24,410 nt of DNA from contig JBBRYN010000055.1 in assembly GCA_038237645.1 (NCBI GenBank), positions 1 through 24,410 on the forward strand. The letters run 5' to 3'. Both the position numbers and the translations under genes were made by a program. Each line of letters begins with the position of its first letter. Positions within the stretch are counted from its first letter, which is position 1. The notes beneath the pieces are model-generated. The model was given only the letters and a program-made list of their open reading frames with translations, was not told the origin of the DNA and searched no databases. Positions 1 to 6,780 of the stretch are shown in pieces. The DNA comes from QHCA01 sp038237645 (GTDB taxonomy: Bacteria; Actinomycetota; Actinomycetes; Mycobacteriales; QHCA01).

Positions 1-10
1 CCCAAGAAGA

Positions 11-50
11 CCGTGAACTCCTTCGGACGAGGCACGCCGTCAACTCCTTC
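11..50. repeat. 14-bp direct repeat, 26 bp apart
   Basis: CCGTGAACTCCTTC at 11-24 recurs as CCGTCAACTCCTTC at 37-50 with one mismatch. Both copies are followed by a CGG within 2-3 bases. It could be an operator pair or the trace of a small duplication. No function can be assigned. Confidence 0.6.
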
Positions 51-140
51 CGGTCAAGTATCAACCAGAACAGCCGACCACACATACCCATCGAACTAGC
101 GGCGACACTCTACTAGTACCAGAGTATTGCAGGTTTCCAC

Positions 141-175
141 CAACCCAACCCAACCCAACCCAACCCAACCCAACC
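141..175. repeat. Pentanucleotide microsatellite (CAACC)7
   Basis: Seven perfect copies of CAACC are followed by a degenerate CAGCC. Read on the minus strand this is (GGGTT)n with seven GGG tracts separated by TT, which meets the formal G-quadruplex pattern. It lies about 325 bp upstream of the parA start codon. Confidence 0.9.
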
Positions 176-500
176 CAGCCGCCGCGACGGCCGCCGACCA
201 TCCCCGCATAGCCAGGGTCAAGATCACGAAGACACCCGGATTCGCTGCCAAGGCGACACCACCTAGCCGAACCCCCACTCGGCAGAAGCACCACGACCGA
301 ATCCGGCACGAAGATCAACGTCTTGGGGCCGCGGACATGATTCTTTCCGACGCCTCAAATCCCTGCTGCGGCGCGCTGGGGTGGTTGTTGCAGTCGGTAT
401 GGTCCGCTCCTACAGTCGTCGAAGGACTCAACGGACTTCTAGAGAAATTCAACCGCAGATAAAATTAGTCGTCGTCACGTCGTCGAAGGGGTTTAGAGAT

Positions 501-1469
501 ATGTCGACACCGCAGCGGGGCCCGGTTCAAGCCACCCTCGCCGACACGGCCCCTGCCGACTCCGCACAGCCCTCCGCCCCAGGCCCGGTCGGCCCCGCGC
601 CGGCGGTGGGCGAGGCCATCGAGTCGATCGCCGCGCCTGGCCGGTTGGGGCCCACCGGGCGTCCGGTTCGTGCCCGGGCCGAGCCGGCGCCCGTCCTCGA
701 TCATGGTCCGGCTCGGGTGATCGCCTTGTGCAATCAGAAGGGCGGGGTCGGCAAGACCACCTCGACGATCAACCTGGGCGCCTCGCTCGCGGAGTACGGC
801 CGCCGCGTGCTGCTTGTGGATTTCGACCCTCAGGGGGCGCTGTCCGTGGGTCTCGGCGTGAGCACTCACCAACTCGACCGCACCATCTACAACTTGCTTC
901 TGGAGGAGGGCACGTCGGCCGAGGACATCATCCTCAAGACCAACGTGGCCGGGCTCGACCTGCTGCCAAGCAACATCGAGCTTTCCGGTGCCGAGGTGCA
1001 CCTGGTCAACGAGGTCGCCCGCGAGCAGACCCTGCAGCGGGTGCTCCGCCCCGTGGTGGACGACTACGACTTCATCCTCATCGACTGCCAGCCTTCTCTG
1101 GGGTTGCTCACAATCAATGCGTTAACCGCTGCCCATGGCGTAATCGTGCCGCTCGAATGCGAATACTTTAGCCTCCGTGGCGTCGCACTCTTGATTGACA
1201 CTATAGACAAAGTCCGTCATCGGCTTAACCCTCAGCTGGAGCTTGAGGGCATTCTTGCGACAATGTACGACGCGCGTACTCTGCATGGTCGGGAGGTTCT
1301 GTCCCGGGTCGTCGAGGCATTCGGCGACCGGGTGTACGACACTGTCATCAACCGCACGGTCCGTTTCCCGGAGACCACCGTGGCGGGGGAGCCGATCACC
1401 ACCTGGGCCTCGAGCTCCGCCGGTGCCGCGGCCTACCGCAACCTCGCCAAGGAGGTCCTGTCCCGATGA
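501..1469 (+). CDS. ParA/Soj-family partition ATPase (Rv1708-like)
   Basis: Deviant Walker-type ATPase of the ParA/MinD superfamily, 322 aa from ATG 501, a start with AAGGGG about 9 bases upstream. The first ~70 residues are a Pro/Ala-rich, probably disordered tail. The deviant Walker A KGGVGKTT begins at residue 80. VLLVDFDPQGALSVGLG supplies the A' region and FILIDCQPSLGLLT the Walker B region. Family members bind DNA non-specifically as ATP dimers and are stimulated by a DNA-bound partner. The stop overlaps the next start (ATGA, 1466-1469), so the RHH-like protein is the obvious partner. This is the extra ParA next to scpAB in actinobacteria, not necessarily the oriC-proximal ParA. A patch at about 1110-1270 is AT-richer and includes a rare TTA leucine codon (1122-1124), though the protein remains typical ParA there. 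Confidence 0.93.
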   Translation: MSTPQRGPVQATLADTAPADSAQPSAPGPVGPAPAVGEAIESIAAPGRLGPTGRPVRARAEPAPVLDHGPARVIALCNQKGGVGKTTSTINLGASLAEYGRRVLLVDFDPQGALSVGLGVSTHQLDRTIYNLLLEEGTSAEDIILKTNVAGLDLLPSNIELSGAEVHLVNEVAREQTLQRVLRPVVDDYDFILIDCQPSLGLLTINALTAAHGVIVPLECEYFSLRGVALLIDTIDKVRHRLNPQLELEGILATMYDARTLHGREVLSRVVEAFGDRVYDTVINRTVRFPETTVAGEPITTWASSSAGAAAYRNLAKEVLSR

Positions 1470-2008
1470 GCCGCCGCACCAACCTGCCGGGCGCTGCCGA
1501 GTTGTTCCGCGCCACCAGTGGCTCGGCGCTGGCGCTCGACCAGTCAACTGAGCCGGATGGCCCGCCGGCGAGCGCTCTCGGCGAGCGGCAGGGCCGGCAC
1601 GACCTGACGGGGCGGCTCGACGAGACCGATCGGCTCGACCGTGATGCGCAAAAACAGGTCCCGGCGACGCCGCCGACACTGAGCGAGGTGCCCGCACTGG
1701 ATTCCCGTGCCAACCGCCGCAGCGATCCGCGGGGTACGGCGGTGCGGCGAACTGCCCGTACTCGTGGTGGCGCCGCAGCCGGCGACCGGCTGCCCAGCGG
1801 GCGCGAACGACACGACGAGAAGATCACCGTCTACTGTTCGCCCGAGGAGTTGCTGGACCTGGAGGGCGCCCGGTTGTCCCTGCGTGCCGAGCACGGGCTC
1901 GTGGTCGACCGCGGCCGGATCGTGCGCGAGGCGCTTGCGGTGGTGCTGGCCGACCTCGATGCCAAGGGTGACGCATCGGTGCTTGTGCGCCGGCTGACCG
2001 GCCGCTGA
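1466..2008 (+). CDS. ParA-partner candidate with C-terminal ribbon-helix-helix-like domain
   Basis: 180 aa, starting inside the parA stop (ATGA), so probably translationally coupled. The N-terminus SRRTNLPGAAELFR is followed by about 100 residues of low-complexity Arg/Asp/Pro/Ala sequence. The last ~60 residues contain a short strand KITVY (about 119-123), a helix starting SPEELLDLEGARL, and a second helix DRGRIVREALAVVLADL. That is the layout of a ribbon-helix-helix DNA-binding fold. In type Ib plasmid systems a small RHH protein binds the centromere through its C-terminal domain and stimulates ParA through a flexible, Arg-containing N-terminus; this protein has the same architecture. The RHH assignment is from pattern only, and no named family was recognised. 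The DNA just downstream (2034-2129) carries 24-bp-spaced repeats that could be its binding sites. Confidence 0.75.
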   Translation: MSRRTNLPGAAELFRATSGSALALDQSTEPDGPPASALGERQGRHDLTGRLDETDRLDRDAQKQVPATPPTLSEVPALDSRANRRSDPRGTAVRRTARTRGGAAAGDRLPSGRERHDEKITVYCSPEELLDLEGARLSLRAEHGLVVDRGRIVREALAVVLADLDAKGDASVLVRRLTGR

Positions 2009-2033
2009 CGCCACATCGGGATATCGATTTGGT

Positions 2034-2129
2034 GACTGTTAGCCGGGCGCGCCTAGTGACTTGTTGGCGAGCTGATCTAGCAACTTGCCGATCAAGGCAT
2101 CCAGGGACTTGTCGATATGCCGTCACGAG
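2034..2129. repeat. 24-bp-spaced ACTTG repeats between the RHH gene and scpA
   Basis: GACTTGTTGGC (2058-2068), AACTTGCCGAT (2082-2092) and GACTTGTCGAT (2106-2116) begin exactly 24 bp apart in the same orientation. A weaker member, GACTGTTAGCC (2034-2044), sits one further 24-bp step upstream. Spacers are unrelated in sequence, so the phased element is the 11-bp box and not a long duplication. This fits an array of binding sites for a dimeric regulator or partition protein. Related boxes recur at 4413-4701. Confidence 0.65.
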
Positions 2130-2162
2130 AGCCGTCGCGGCGGGCGCAGATGGCGGGCTTGA

Positions 2163-2999
2163 ATGAGCGCAGTAGCAGGGCCCACCTTGGCTGCTCCTGC
2201 GGCGCCCGGCCGCGGCTTCGAGGTCCACCTGGACAACTTCGAAGGCCCCTTCGACCTGCTGCTCGGCCTGATCGCCAAGCATCAGATGGACGTCACCGAG
2301 GTGGCACTCTCCCGGGTGACCGATGAGTTCATCGCCTACATCGGCGAGTCGGGAAGCGCGTGGGACCTGGCCGCCACCACGGAGTTCCTCGTCGTGGCAG
2401 CCACCCTGCTCGACCTGAAGGCCGCCCGGCTGCTGCCGTCCGCCGCCGTCGAGGCCGAGGAAGACCTGGCCCTCCTGGAGGCGCGCGACCTGCTGTTCGC
2501 CCGGCTGCTGCAATATCGCGCCTACAAGCTGGCGGCTGCGCACATGTCGGCCCTCGAGCGGGCGCAGGAGAGGCGGTTTGCCCGGAGCGCAACCTTGGAG
2601 CCGAGGTACGCTGACCTGCTTCCGGACGTGCTGCTCGGGATCGGATTGGATCAATTCGCCGTGCTCGCCGGCCAGGCGCTTATTCCCAGGAACCCTCCCG
2701 TCGTCGACGTGGGACATGTGACGGTCGCGCGGGTGAGCGTCCGGGAGCACACCGGTCTATTGCGCGGGCAGCTCGCGCGGCTGGGTGCGGCAAGCTTCCG
2801 CAGCCTGGTCGCCGACTGCACGGCTACGGTGGAAGTAGTAGCTCGGTTTCTGGCGCTCCTCGAGCTGTATCGGGACGGCGCCGTCACCTTCGACCAGATG
2901 GTTCCGCTGGGCGACCTGCGAGTCCGGTGGACCGGCCGCGCCCCGGCCGACGTAGCCGGGGACGGCGCCTCCCATGACGATGAGGAGCAGCAGACGTGA
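2163..2999 (+). CDS. scpA: Segregation and condensation protein A (kleisin)
   Basis: 278 aa, the usual size for actinobacterial ScpA. The N-terminal signature FEVHLDNFEGPFDLLLGLIAKHQMDVTEV (about 19-47) and the following VTDEFIAYI are the SMC-neck-binding kleisin N-domain. EFLVVAATLLDLKAARLLP is the next conserved helix. The C-terminal ~80 residues (CTATVEVVARFLALLELYRDGAVTFDQ) form the winged-helix that binds the SMC head. ScpA bridges the SMC dimer and ScpB dimer in chromosome condensation and origin segregation. Start ATG 2163 places the conserved block near the N-terminus; an alternative ATG at 2117 is in another frame. The stop overlaps scpB by 4 bp (GTGA, 2996-2999). The 154-bp gap upstream contains the 24-bp-spaced boxes and may hold its promoter. 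Confidence 0.95.
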   Translation: MSAVAGPTLAAPAAPGRGFEVHLDNFEGPFDLLLGLIAKHQMDVTEVALSRVTDEFIAYIGESGSAWDLAATTEFLVVAATLLDLKAARLLPSAAVEAEEDLALLEARDLLFARLLQYRAYKLAAAHMSALERAQERRFARSATLEPRYADLLPDVLLGIGLDQFAVLAGQALIPRNPPVVDVGHVTVARVSVREHTGLLRGQLARLGAASFRSLVADCTATVEVVARFLALLELYRDGAVTFDQMVPLGDLRVRWTGRAPADVAGDGASHDDEEQQT

Positions 3000-3658
3000 G
3001 TCGCGGTGCATCGCCCCGCCCCGGGTCACCGGCCATACCGCCCAAGGTTGACATAATTGACGTGCGAGCGCCGGCTCACGCCCAGGTTGACGGACACAGC
3101 GGCGATGTCCCTGCGGAAGTACTACGTGGCCGGCTGGAGGCAGTGCTGTTCGTGGCAGACGTTCCCGTCGAGGCTGCGACGCTCGCGTCGGTGGTCGGCG
3201 TGGACCTTGTAGCAGTGGTCGCCGGCCTGCATCGGCTGGCCGGCGAATACGCCGCTGGCAGCCGCGGAATCGACCTCCGTGAGGTGGCTGGGGGGTGGCG
3301 AATGTATACCCGGGACAGCTTCGCCGACGTGGTCGAGCGCTTCGTCGTCGGTGGCCAAGCTGCCCGGCTGACGCAGGCTGCGCTGGAAACGCTGGCCGTC
3401 GTGGCCTACCGTCAGCCCGTCACCAGGGCCCGGATCGCCGCGATCCGAGGGGTCAGCGTCGACGGCGTGTGCCGCACCCTGGCTGCGCGCGGGCTGATCG
3501 AGCAATGCGGGAGCGACGCGACCGGGGGAGCGCACCTGTACCAGACGACCGCGCTCTTCCTCGAGAAGCTGGGGATCAGTGACTTGGCCGACCTTCCGTC
3601 TCTAGCTCCACTTCTCCCTGAGGCTGGCGATCTAGATGATGTCTCATCCTCAACATGA
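2996..3658 (+). CDS. scpB: Segregation and condensation protein B
   Basis: 220 aa from GTG 2996, coupled to scpA by a 4-bp overlap. After a ~40-residue variable N-terminus come the two winged-helix domains: LRGRLEAVLFVADVPVEAATLASVV with VAGGWRMYTRDSFADVVERFV, then LTQAALETLAVVAYRQPVTRARIAAIRGVSVDGVCRTLAARGLIEQ, ending TTALFLEKLGISDLADLPSL. All are hallmark ScpB segments. The protein dimerises, binds ScpA and acts on the SMC ring at the nucleoid. The 3' end overlaps the rluB start by 23 bp. Confidence 0.95.
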   Translation: MSRGASPRPGSPAIPPKVDIIDVRAPAHAQVDGHSGDVPAEVLRGRLEAVLFVADVPVEAATLASVVGVDLVAVVAGLHRLAGEYAAGSRGIDLREVAGGWRMYTRDSFADVVERFVVGGQAARLTQAALETLAVVAYRQPVTRARIAAIRGVSVDGVCRTLAARGLIEQCGSDATGGAHLYQTTALFLEKLGISDLADLPSLAPLLPEAGDLDDVSSST

Positions 3659-4385
3659 CGCTGAGCCCATTCGCCTTCAGAAAGTGATGGCAGCGGCCGG
3701 CGTTGGGTCGCGCAGGGCGTGTGAAGCGTTGATTTCGGCTGGCCGGGTCAGCGTTGACGGTGATGTCGTCCGCGAGCAGGGCCGGCGGATCGACCCTGCA
3801 ACGGCTGTCGTGCACATAGACGGGATGCGCATCAACCTGCGCTCCGACCTCGCCCACTGGGCGTTCAACAAGCCGCGCGGGGTCCTCTCCGCGATGGCCG
3901 ATTCCCGGGGCCGGCCGACGATCGCCGACTACGTTGCCGACCGGTCACAGCGGTTGTTCCACGTTGGCCGGCTCGACGCCGACAGCGAGGGCCTGCTCTT
4001 GTTGACGAACGACGGTCCCTTGGCTCATCGGCTGACGCACCCTTCCTTCGGTGTGACGAAGGTCTACCTGGCCGAGGTCACCGGGCCGGTGCGCGGTGAC
4101 CTCGGGCGTCGACTCCGCACCGGTGTCCTTCTCGACGACGGGCCCGTTACCGTCGACTCGTTTCGTGTCGTCGGCGGGGCAGCCAACCGAGTCATGGTCG
4201 AGGTCGTCCTGCACGAGGGCCGCAACCATCTCGTTCGCCGACTACTGGCCGAGGTCGGTCACCCGGTTTCGCGGCTGGTGCGTACGGCCATGGGTCCCGT
4301 CCGACTGGGTGACCTGCGCGCCGGCAAGCTGCGTCGGCTGTCCCCGGTGGAGCTGGGACAGATTTACTCATCGGCTGGTCTCTGA
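3636..4385 (+). CDS. rluB: 23S rRNA pseudouridine synthase RluB-type (RsuA family)
   Basis: 249 aa. An N-terminal S4 RNA-binding domain (IRLQKVMAAAGVGSRRACEALISAGRVSVDG, about residues 12-42) is followed by the RsuA/RluB catalytic domain. GRLDADSEGLLLLTNDG contains the catalytic Asp (D114), preceded by WAFNKPRGVLS and followed by HEGRNHLVRRLLAEVGHPVSRLVR. The family isomerises a uridine in helix 89 of 23S rRNA (position 2605 in E. coli numbering); the exact target here is inferred. ATG 3636 is immediately followed by a second ATG (3639), and either could be used. The gene overlaps scpB by 23 bp, so it is the last member of the parA-scpAB transcription unit. Confidence 0.92.
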   Translation: MMSHPQHDAEPIRLQKVMAAAGVGSRRACEALISAGRVSVDGDVVREQGRRIDPATAVVHIDGMRINLRSDLAHWAFNKPRGVLSAMADSRGRPTIADYVADRSQRLFHVGRLDADSEGLLLLTNDGPLAHRLTHPSFGVTKVYLAEVTGPVRGDLGRRLRTGVLLDDGPVTVDSFRVVGGAANRVMVEVVLHEGRNHLVRRLLAEVGHPVSRLVRTAMGPVRLGDLRAGKLRRLSPVELGQIYSSAGL

Positions 4386-4828
4386 GCCGCTACAGCGTCC
4401 CAGCAGCAAGAAGACTTGTCCTGGAAGCTCCTTGATGATCTGTCGACAAGACATTATGACCGCTAGGGTATGCGCTTCGCGCCACTAGAGACTTGTAGAC
4501 ATAAACAAGGACTCACACACCTTGCGAACTGGCCCGATGCGCCCGATCTGACCGCACGTAGGGTGATCCTCTACGTCGGCTTGTCGACTTGTGTCTCGAA
4601 GACAAGGGTGGCGGGGACCCTCTGGCGGTCCTACCCAAAGCTGTTGGTCGAGGTGCTGTTCTAGACTCAAGCAATTAGAACCTTATACAAGTTTGTCGAC
4701 AGAGCTGTTCACCGGCATGTCAGTGAAACGTTGAACTTCGGCGGTGTGGCGAGGCACACGCTTCCATCACTGACGCTAAGTTGTGCTCCGTCGCCGTGCA
4801 CCAGCCCGGCCAGGAGGGGGGACAGGGG
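4386..4828. other. Non-coding gap rich in CTTGTCGAC-type boxes
   Basis: No credible gene lies in these ~440 bp, which are AT-richer than the flanks. Their notable content is the repeated box described at 4413-4701. The aroH ribosome binding site lies at the right end (4811-4820). I see no clear intrinsic terminator for rluB. Confidence 0.7.
4413..4701. repeat. Cluster of GACTTGTCGAC-like boxes in both orientations
   Basis: Plus-strand boxes: GACTTGTCCTG 4413-4423, GATCTGTCGAC 4437-4447 (again 24 bp apart), GACTTGTAGAC 4490-4500, GGCTTGTCGAC 4578-4588, GACTTGTGTCT 4586-4596, AGTTTGTCGAC 4690-4700. Minus-strand boxes: GTCTTGTCGAC (complement of 4442-4452), CCCTTGTCTTC (complement of 4598-4608) and AACTTGTATAA (complement of 4683-4693). 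The core TGTCGACA is itself palindromic. The cluster resembles the box array upstream of scpA and looks like a multi-site protein-binding region, perhaps for the RHH-like protein. Confidence 0.6.
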
Positions 4829-5191
4829 ATGGCGGTTCGCGCGGTACGCGGGGCTACGCAGGTCAGTGCAAACACCCGTGATCAGATCCTTGCCGGCACC
4901 TCGGAGTTGATCAAGGTTGTGCTCGACCGCAATGCCCTGACGCCGGATGTCCTGATCAGTGTCGTCTTTACCGCCACGCCGGACCTGACCGCTGAGTTCC
5001 CCGCCTATGCGGCGCGGGAATTGGGGTTCACCGACGTGCCCTTGCTGTGCGCCACAGAAATCGCGGTCCCTGGCGCACTGCCGCGGGTGCTGCGGTTACT
5101 CGCCTTGGTGGAGACCCCGCGGGGGCGGGCGGATATGCACCATGTCTACTTGCACGGCGCCGCACAGCTACGACGTGATCTACCCTCGTGA
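4829..5191 (+). CDS. aroH: Monofunctional chorismate mutase, AroH class
   Basis: 120 aa from ATG 4829, preceded by AGGAGGGGG about 9 bases upstream. It catalyses chorismate to prephenate, the entry to Phe/Tyr synthesis. It aligns throughout with the B. subtilis AroH trimeric fold: MAVRAVRGATQV at the N-terminus (R7 is an active-site Arg), SVVFTATPDLTAEFPAYAARELG, VPLLCATEIAVPGALPRVLRLLALVET (the second active-site Arg), and HVYLHGAAQLRRDL with the conserved Tyr. It is not the AroQ type. In many actinobacteria tyrA follows, which would be the next pathway step; it is not visible here. Confidence 0.92.
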   Translation: MAVRAVRGATQVSANTRDQILAGTSELIKVVLDRNALTPDVLISVVFTATPDLTAEFPAYAARELGFTDVPLLCATEIAVPGALPRVLRLLALVETPRGRADMHHVYLHGAAQLRRDLPS

Positions 5192-5893
5192 GGCAGCAAG
5201 CACCCGCTGGTTGGATCCGGTCGGCAGGAATCCCTGGAGGCCGCCATGACCGGGCTGGGTGATCCAACGCGTCCCCGCCGTCGCGTGCCCCAGATGCTTT
5301 CTGGCGCGGTCGACTGCGCCAGCCGACTGCACCAGCCGACTTTGGGCGCAGCGGGGCCGCCGTCCCGAGTCGCCCTTGCTCCCGGCTCGGGCGGCTGGCC
5401 CCCCCAGGCCCTCAGGACAACCCAGACGAGCGGCTCGGCCGGCTACCGGGGTCCCAGGGTGGCTGGCTGGGGCCAACCAGGGACGAGGGGCCAGTCCACA
5501 AACCGCAAAGCCGTCCTATGGGCCCCGGCTGCGCCGCGAGTCCACGACCGCGGAGGCGAAGTACGGACCGGAGAGCCAACGCAACCAACGCACCACCAAC
5601 CGCCGGGGCGCTGTCCATGGCCGGCCGATGTGGCTCGCTCGGCGCCAGACCCGGGCCACAGCAGCGGGCCCGCAACGGCGATCCGGTCTCGGGCAGCAGC
5701 GGCTGGATCGTACTCGAAGCCGGACGCCAAGAATGAATACTTGGTTGATGATTAGCCGTTGCCAGCGATGCAGCCTCACCCTTAACTGGACGGCGAGGCT
5801 ATCTCGCGCACTCGGCGGTTGCAAAGCCGGCCGCCAGGTAGCTCACAATGTCCGAGGACAGATCGCCGTACCGCAGGATGGGAGCCGTCAGCT
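5192..5893. other. 700-bp stretch without a convincing gene
   Basis: Several long frames exist, for instance plus-strand frames at 5246-5755 and 5259-5951. All are Arg/Pro/Gly/Ala-rich with no recognisable domain, as expected of chance frames in GC-rich DNA. The frame at 5246 does have an ATG preceded by GGAGG, so a small unknown gene cannot be excluded. No GxGxxG Rossmann motif of prephenate dehydrogenase was seen in any frame, so tyrA is absent and not merely frameshifted. A 13-bp tandem repeat lies at 5312-5337. Confidence 0.55.
5312..5337. repeat. 13-bp tandem duplication
   Basis: GACTGCGCCAGCC at 5312-5324 is followed directly by GACTGCACCAGCC at 5325-5337 and then by GACT, with one mismatch between units. 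It lies in the apparently non-coding region and is probably a slippage product. Confidence 0.75.
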
Positions 5894-6619
5894 GTGCCGG
5901 AGGCCGCCAGCGCACCAGCGGGAGAGCCGTTCCGGGGTGTCGTCGCGATAGACGGCCCGTCCGGATCGGGCAAGTCGACGGTGGCTCGCGAGCTCGCCAT
6001 GCGACTGGACGCGAGATACCTCGACACCGGCGCGATGTACCGCGCGGTGACCTGGGCTGTCCAGCAGGCCGGCGTGCGCCCGGATGATGCCCTGGCAGTA
6101 ACCGGCATCGCCGAGACGAGCAAGCTCGCCGTCTGTACCGACGCGCGTGCCCCGGGAATCTCCGTGAACGACCAGCGTGTGGACACCGAGATCCGTTCAG
6201 CTGCTGTCACCCGGGCGGTGAGCGCCGTCTCGGCGACGCCGGGGGTCAGGGACGTCCTGGTGCACGAGCAGCGCCAATTGATCGGTACCGGCGGCATTGT
6301 CGTCGAGGGCCGCGACATCGGCGCAGTGGTCGCTCCCGAGGCCGACGTGAAGGTCTATCTCACCGCCTCGACGGGTGCGCGCGCTGACCGGCGCGGCACG
6401 GAGATGGGGACGACAGCGCCCGCAGAGCTTGCGGCAACTGCTGCCGACCTCTCCCGTCGGGACCGGTTGGACAGCACCCGGGCGCTGGACCCCCTGGTGC
6501 CCGCTCCCGACGCCGTGCTGCTCGATACCACTGATCTCGGCATCGCCGAAGTCGTCGCCCGGCTGCTCGAGCTCGTCGAGAAGGCAGTCGGCACCACCGG
6601 CACGTGGCCGGGCACCTGA
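5894..6619 (+). CDS. cmk: Cytidylate kinase
   Basis: 241 aa from GTG 5894, which has GGATGGGAG about 8 bases upstream; a TTG at 5819 would add 25 residues of low-complexity sequence. The enzyme phosphorylates CMP/dCMP using ATP. VVAIDGPSGSGKSTVARELAMRLDARYLDTGAMYRAVTW carries the P-loop and the CMP-binding Tyr/Met segment. GGIVVEGRDIGAVVAPEADVKVYLTAS holds the conserved GRDIG motif. RRDRLDSTRALDPLVPAPDAVLLDTT is the C-terminal R-x-D-x-x-R nucleotide-binding block. A separate acyltransferase gene sometimes found between cmk and der in streptomycetes is not present. Confidence 0.94.
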   Translation: MPEAASAPAGEPFRGVVAIDGPSGSGKSTVARELAMRLDARYLDTGAMYRAVTWAVQQAGVRPDDALAVTGIAETSKLAVCTDARAPGISVNDQRVDTEIRSAAVTRAVSAVSATPGVRDVLVHEQRQLIGTGGIVVEGRDIGAVVAPEADVKVYLTASTGARADRRGTEMGTTAPAELAATAADLSRRDRLDSTRALDPLVPAPDAVLLDTTDLGIAEVVARLLELVEKAVGTTGTWPGT

Positions 6620-6780
6620 CCCCGGTCGAGACCGTCGCGCCGAGCCGGACGTGCCTTGCCGTAGCCGGCCGGCAGCGGGGACGAAGTACGGTGGGGCGTG
6701 GCGCCCGCGCGCCGGACCCGCTTCTTCGAGCACCGAGCCGATGGAGCAAGAGTCGCCGTCTCTGCTGAGGAGCACTCGGA

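Larger units (their letters stand above)
1..500. other. Leader region upstream of parA, no convincing gene
   Basis: No reading frame here has a recognisable product. Two frames are open from the left edge and close at about 99 and 114, so the tail of an upstream gene cannot be excluded. The stretch holds a near-perfect 14-bp direct repeat (11-24 and 37-50) and a pentanucleotide array (141-175). A TAAAAT hexamer at 460-465 could be the -10 box of the parA promoter, but I see no good -35 partner. The longer parA-frame extension back to 381 is arginine-rich and unlike ParA N-termini, so I do not count it as coding. Confidence 0.5.

Noticed and set aside
1..60. CRISPR-like spaced repeat
   Set aside because: Only two 14-bp copies, with a 12-bp spacer; too short and too few for an array.
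381..500. N-terminal extension of ParA to position 381
   Set aside because: The added 40 residues are basic and unlike ParA; ATG 501 has a ribosome binding site and a better N-terminus.
4719..4740. GTGAAAC-like half of a ParB parS site
   Set aside because: Only one half is present; the palindromic TGTTTCACGTGAAACA is not formed.
5246..5951. Two long overlapping plus-strand reading frames (169 and 230 aa)
   Set aside because: Arg/Pro/Gly-rich, no domain and mutually overlapping in different frames; typical chance frames in GC-rich DNA. I kept only a note because one has a plausible ribosome binding site.
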